Under the pieces are notes generated by a model. It saw only the letters and a program-made list of their open reading frames with translations, ran no database searches and was not told where the DNA came from. A stretch of 64,000 bases of DNA from a bacterium (lineage in GTDB: Bacteria > Planctomycetota > Planctomycetia > Pirellulales > Pirellulaceae). The stretch is taken from contig JAUIGN010000007.1 of assembly GCA_030430075.1 (NCBI GenBank), positions 268,717-332,716 on the forward strand. The letters are read 5' to 3'. Each line of letters starts with the position of its first letter. The first letter of the stretch is position 1. The translations under genes were made by a program, and so were the position numbers. This document shows positions 60,897-64,000 of the stretch, in pieces.

Positions 60897-63605
60897 ATGA
60901 CGACAAAGAAGAGCAAGGCGTTGACTCTCGGGGATCGGCTTTCGCGGCTGACTTACACTCAGGCATGCAAGCTGTTGGGGGCTCAAGGAAAGCAGTTGTT
61001 GCAGCGGGGTGCGGCCTACGAGGTCCAGGATTTCGAGCAGGATGTTTACCTGCGTGGCGACCTGTTTCGGCTCAGCTTTCCCGGCGAACGCATTGGCGGC
61101 GACCCGGTCGTGGTGACGATCACACTGATGGCGTCTGCCGAGGATCGCTTGCATTACAACTGCACCGCGTGTGAGGCCGTCTGCGAGCATGTGGGTGCGG
61201 CGTTTTCCCTGATCCTGGAAGAGAAGCTGGCGCTTGGCTTGTCGGCTCCGCCGCGTGAACGTGAGCCGATTGAAAGCCTGTCCGAGGAGGAACTGGTCGA
61301 GCGAGCACTGGCGGAACGGCAAGAGCGGGCCACTAAGGAAAAGTTTCGGCTGCGGTCCCGCGACGCGGGGCGTCCCTGGGGCGACTACACGATTACGAGT
61401 GCTGCTTCCGGGAAATCGTACCGCTTGGCCTTGCGTGGCGAGGCACGGGGGCAGTCGTATTGCAGTTGCCCGGATTTTCGCACCAACACACTTGGCACGT
61501 GCAAGCACATCCTGTATGCCCTCGACCGCATCCGCAGCAAGTTTCCCGCGCGCCTTCGCAGTCGCTCATTTCGAGGCACCGAGATTGAAGTCCATTTGCT
61601 TTACGGCGCAGATCTGTCGCTGCGCCTGCGGCTGCCCGGCCAACCTCCAGCCGAGGTTGCCAAGCTGGCGCGGCCGTTCGTCGACAAGCCAATCGACGAT
61701 GTCGTCAAGTTTGTTGGCTGCCTGAATCGTTTGCAGAAGTCCGGGCATGAAGTTGTTGTCTTTCCGGATGCCGAGGAGTACATCAACCGTCGTTTGATCC
61801 AGGCAAAGCTGCTGCGGCGCGTCGACGAGATTCGTAAGGCCCCGGCGGATCATCCGCTTCGCCGAGAACTGCTGAAAACGGAACTGCTGCCCTATCAGTT
61901 GGACGGAATCGCGTTCGCCGTCGGTGCGGGGCGAGCCATTCTGGCGGACGACATGGGGTTGGGAAAGACGATCCAAGGGATCGGGGTGGCGGAATTACTG
62001 GCGCGCGAGGCGCGGATCAAGCGGGTGTTGGTGGTCTGCCCCGCGTCGGTCAAGTCACAGTGGCGAAACGAAGTTCACCGTTTTTCAGGCCGCGACGCGC
62101 AGCTCGTCGCCGGCGGAGCGGCGGAACGCGCCGAGCAATACGACAACGAAGAGTTCTTCACGATTTGCAACTACGAGCAGGTGTTGCGCGATGTCATGTC
62201 AATTGAGCAGGTTCCTTGGGACTTGATCATTTTGGACGAAGGCCAGCGGATCAAGAACTGGGAATCGAAAACGGCAGCCGTTATCAAGCGGTTGAAGTCG
62301 ACGTTTGCGCTCGTCTTGTCAGGGACGCCGTTGGAGAATCGCCTCGACGACCTCTATTCGGTGGCCCAGTTTGTCGACGACCGTCGCTTGGGCCCGGCAT
62401 TCCGGTTCTTCAATCGGCACCGCATCGTCGACGAAAAGGGCAAGGTGCTTGGCTACCAGAAGCTGGATACGTTGCGAGCGCAGCTTCGGCCGATCCTGTT
62501 GCGCCGCACACGTGCGGATGTTCTCACGGAACTCCCCGAGCGGACGACCGAGATCGTGCGGATTCCACCAACCGCCGAGCAGCACGAATTGCATCAGTCG
62601 CACATGCGCATCGTCTCTTCGATCACGCGCAAGCCCTACCTCACGGAGATGGATCTGTTGCGACTGCAAAAGGCGCTTCTCATGTGTCGGATGGCGGCCA
62701 ACGGTACGTACCTGGTTGACAAGCAAGAGCCGTCCTATTCGTCCAAACTTGAGCACCTGGAAGTGCTGTTCGAACAATTGTTCGCCGAAGATGATCGTAA
62801 GGCAGTCTTGTTTTCCGAATGGACGACGATGCTCGATCTGATCCAACCCCAGCTCGATAAGCGGGGCATTGACTGGGTCCGTTTGGATGGTTCGGTCCCG
62901 CAAAAGCAGCGCCAGGAACTGGTCAACCGTTTCCAGCGTCCCGATGGCAGCCAACTGTTCCTGACGACGAACGCCGGCGCCACCGGCCTGAATCTGCAGG
63001 CGGCGAATACCGTGATCAACGTCGATTTGCCGTGGAACCCGGCAGTGCTGGAACAGCGAATCGGCCGAGCGCACCGCATGGGCCAGCAGCGGCCGGTGCA
63101 GGTGTTTTTGCTGGTCACCGAGGGAACCATCGAAGAGAAACTGCTGACAACCTTGTCCGCCAAGCTCGAACTGTCACTCGCTGTGCTCGACGCCGACTCG
63201 GATGTCTCGCAAGTCGATTTCGTCAGCGGGATCGAAGAGCTGCGGCGGCGGCTGGAGGTCTTGTTGGGCGCCAAGCCCGAGGCGCCGGTCGACGAGTCAC
63301 AGCGGCGCGCCTCGGATACTGTCTCGGCTCGCGAAACCGAACATCGCGAACGGTTGGCGGCTGCCGGGGGAGAGCTACTGGGGGCAACGTTCAAGTTTCT
63401 GGGTGAACTGGTGGCCCAGCAACCCACGGCGGCCCCGCCCGAGCCCATGGTGACGGAGTTACGCGAGCAGCTATTCGGTTGCGTTCAGGAAGATGCCTCA
63501 GGCCGACAGCAATTGACCATCTCGCTACCTGACCGGACGGCGCTTGACGAGCTGGCACAGACGATGGCCAAACTACTGGCGGCCGGGCGCGACGATGGCC
63601 AGTGA
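60897..63605 (+). CDS. SWIM-zinc-finger SNF2-family helicase
   Basis: A 902-residue SF2 ATPase. Two zinc-type clusters occupy the N-terminal part: CTACEAVCEH (Cys89, 92, 96, His98) and a canonical SWIM finger, CSCPDFRTNTLGTCKH (Cys189, 191, 202, His204). The SNF2 motor follows: motif I ADDMGLGKT near residue 350, motif II ILDEGQRI, motif III SGTPLENRLDDLYS, then motifs V-VI TTNAGATGLNLQAAN and QRIGRAHRMGQQRP. The last 100 residues are a charged tail. Such proteins remodel DNA-protein complexes or act in transcription or repair. The start at 60897 is preceded by GGAG; 60882 is an alternative. Both flanks carry the same minisatellite. Confidence 0.93.
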   Translation: MTTKKSKALTLGDRLSRLTYTQACKLLGAQGKQLLQRGAAYEVQDFEQDVYLRGDLFRLSFPGERIGGDPVVVTITLMASAEDRLHYNCTACEAVCEHVGAAFSLILEEKLALGLSAPPREREPIESLSEEELVERALAERQERATKEKFRLRSRDAGRPWGDYTITSAASGKSYRLALRGEARGQSYCSCPDFRTNTLGTCKHILYALDRIRSKFPARLRSRSFRGTEIEVHLLYGADLSLRLRLPGQPPAEVAKLARPFVDKPIDDVVKFVGCLNRLQKSGHEVVVFPDAEEYINRRLIQAKLLRRVDEIRKAPADHPLRRELLKTELLPYQLDGIAFAVGAGRAILADDMGLGKTIQGIGVAELLAREARIKRVLVVCPASVKSQWRNEVHRFSGRDAQLVAGGAAERAEQYDNEEFFTICNYEQVLRDVMSIEQVPWDLIILDEGQRIKNWESKTAAVIKRLKSTFALVLSGTPLENRLDDLYSVAQFVDDRRLGPAFRFFNRHRIVDEKGKVLGYQKLDTLRAQLRPILLRRTRADVLTELPERTTEIVRIPPTAEQHELHQSHMRIVSSITRKPYLTEMDLLRLQKALLMCRMAANGTYLVDKQEPSYSSKLEHLEVLFEQLFAEDDRKAVLFSEWTTMLDLIQPQLDKRGIDWVRLDGSVPQKQRQELVNRFQRPDGSQLFLTTNAGATGLNLQAANTVINVDLPWNPAVLEQRIGRAHRMGQQRPVQVFLLVTEGTIEEKLLTTLSAKLELSLAVLDADSDVSQVDFVSGIEELRRRLEVLLGAKPEAPVDESQRRASDTVSARETEHRERLAAAGGELLGATFKFLGELVAQQPTAAPPEPMVTELREQLFGCVQEDASGRQQLTISLPDRTALDELAQTMAKLLAAGRDDGQ

Positions 63606-63916
63606 TCCACCCGCTGACCGCCGTTCCACGCTCAATGCGAGCCGCTGATCCGCTTCGAACGCTCGGTGTGATTCTCTGACCGATGCTCGGCGCGGCTCGC
63701 CTACTAATGCTTGGCGCAGGCCGCCTACCGATGCTCCGCGCGGCTCGCCTACCAATCCTCCGCGCGGGTCTCCGACTTCCTGCTCGGTGCGGGTCTCCGA
63801 CCCCGCCGAAACCGCCGACCGAAGGTCTCCATCACCGCGCCGATCGCCCCGTTTCAAAAAGGAGTCTCAAAAAGGGGACACCGAAAGCGCCGGGCTAAAC
63901 CGGTTTGGAGTAGGGA
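63606..63916. other. Minisatellite-bearing region downstream of the SNF2 gene
   Basis: About 310 bases that are almost entirely minisatellite copy C and its decayed extension, starting right after the SNF2 stop. The end (63840-63916) has repeated AAAAAGG words and leads into a partial reading frame at the edge. Confidence 0.7.
63670..63831 (+). repeat. Minisatellite element, copy C
   Basis: Four 24-bp units (starting 63670, 63694, 63718, 63742) with the variant core GGCTCGCCTACYRATGCTC, one 25-bp unit (63766-63790) of the copy-B type, and the invariant tail (63791-63831). The tail is identical in length and direction to that of copy B on the other side of the SNF2 gene. Decayed units appear to extend back to about 63610. 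Confidence 0.9.
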
Positions 63917-64000
63917 ATGAAAGAGTCCTACGATGAAGAATTAGCCATTCGCATCGGCCCAGAGCCGTACGCTGACGTCGGTAACGTCGTGGGTGTAGCA
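63917..64000 (+). CDS. Partial reading frame resembling a group II intron-associated leader ORF
   Basis: Twenty-eight codons to the window edge, starting MKESYDEELAIRIGPEPY. From memory this N-terminal pattern (MKESY-x-E-x-LA-x-x-x-GPE) recurs in short ORFs that lie just before group II intron reverse transcriptase genes; I could not check this. GGAGTAGGG lies before the ATG. If correct, a retroelement would lie to the right of the window. The rest of the gene is not visible. Confidence 0.4.
   Translation, partial: MKESYDEELAIRIGPEPYADVGNVVGVA

Noticed and set aside
60520..60900. Overlapping small frames before the SNF2 gene
   Set aside because: They translate minisatellite units and a CA/CC-rich stretch; unit length 25 puts successive units in different frames.

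Overview
The window reads as chromosomal DNA of a planctomycete, most likely order Pirellulales. The indicators are several DUF1559 prepilin-type proteins, a DUF1549/DUF1553 planctomycete cytochrome paired with a Tat-type DUF1501 protein, an ECF sigma factor next to a zinc-ribbon Ser/Thr kinase, high GC content by eye, and sparse Shine-Dalgarno signals. No rRNA, tRNA, CRISPR array, prophage or complete insertion sequence was found. I recognise 47 genes, plus one cut by the right edge.

Layout. 0.1-3.2 kb: two TerB-like paralogues, a PilZ-like protein and a membrane-anchored hypothetical. 3.5-8.8 kb: a secreted PQQ-propeller protein overlapping a fused 5-oxoprolinase. 8.8-13.4 kb: uvrA and a sodium:solute symporter (minus strand, ATGA overlap). 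13.5-21.1 kb: housekeeping genes, namely a dGTPase-like HD protein, a PIN/TRAM membrane protein, an orphan DNA methyltransferase, argS, rsfS and nadA. 21.3-24.9 kb: ECF sigma factor and Ser/Thr kinase with a glycine-periodic repeat region. 25.1-31.5 kb: two phosphohexomutases in divergent orientation, an MFS transporter, an EEP-family hydrolase and an SDR. 31.5-34.9 kb: repeat-rich DNA with a small winged-helix-like gene and a fatty acid desaturase. 34.9-37.5 kb: DUF2157, DUF4401 and GDYXXLXY operon. 37.7-41.7 kb: a ThDP-dependent decarboxylase, two lipoproteins and a zinc-ribbon DUF4190 protein.

41.8-50.5 kb is the most system-like part: three consecutive GspF-type inner-membrane platform proteins, three pseudopilin-like proteins and three DUF1559 proteins, mostly overlapping or tightly spaced on one strand. 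No ATPase, secretin or prepilin peptidase is encoded beside them. I read it as a planctomycete pseudopilus or type II-secretion-like assembly locus whose motor and outer-membrane pore must lie elsewhere.

50.7-63.6 kb: a MaoC protein, a fasciclin protein, an SDR, the DUF1549/1553-DUF1501 pair, an SMP-30 lactonase-like protein, a Gfo/Idh protein with an extra N-terminal region, and a SWIM-SNF2 helicase. At the right edge a reading frame begins that resembles the leader ORF of group II intron-type elements.

Non-coding structure is unusually rich. There is a 24-25 bp minisatellite with an invariant ~40 bp tail in three places (two of them bracketing the SNF2 gene), a ~150 bp hairpin-bearing repeat in two places, a short GTCATGC-N3-GCATGAC palindrome in at least six intergenic spots, and several other short tandem arrays.
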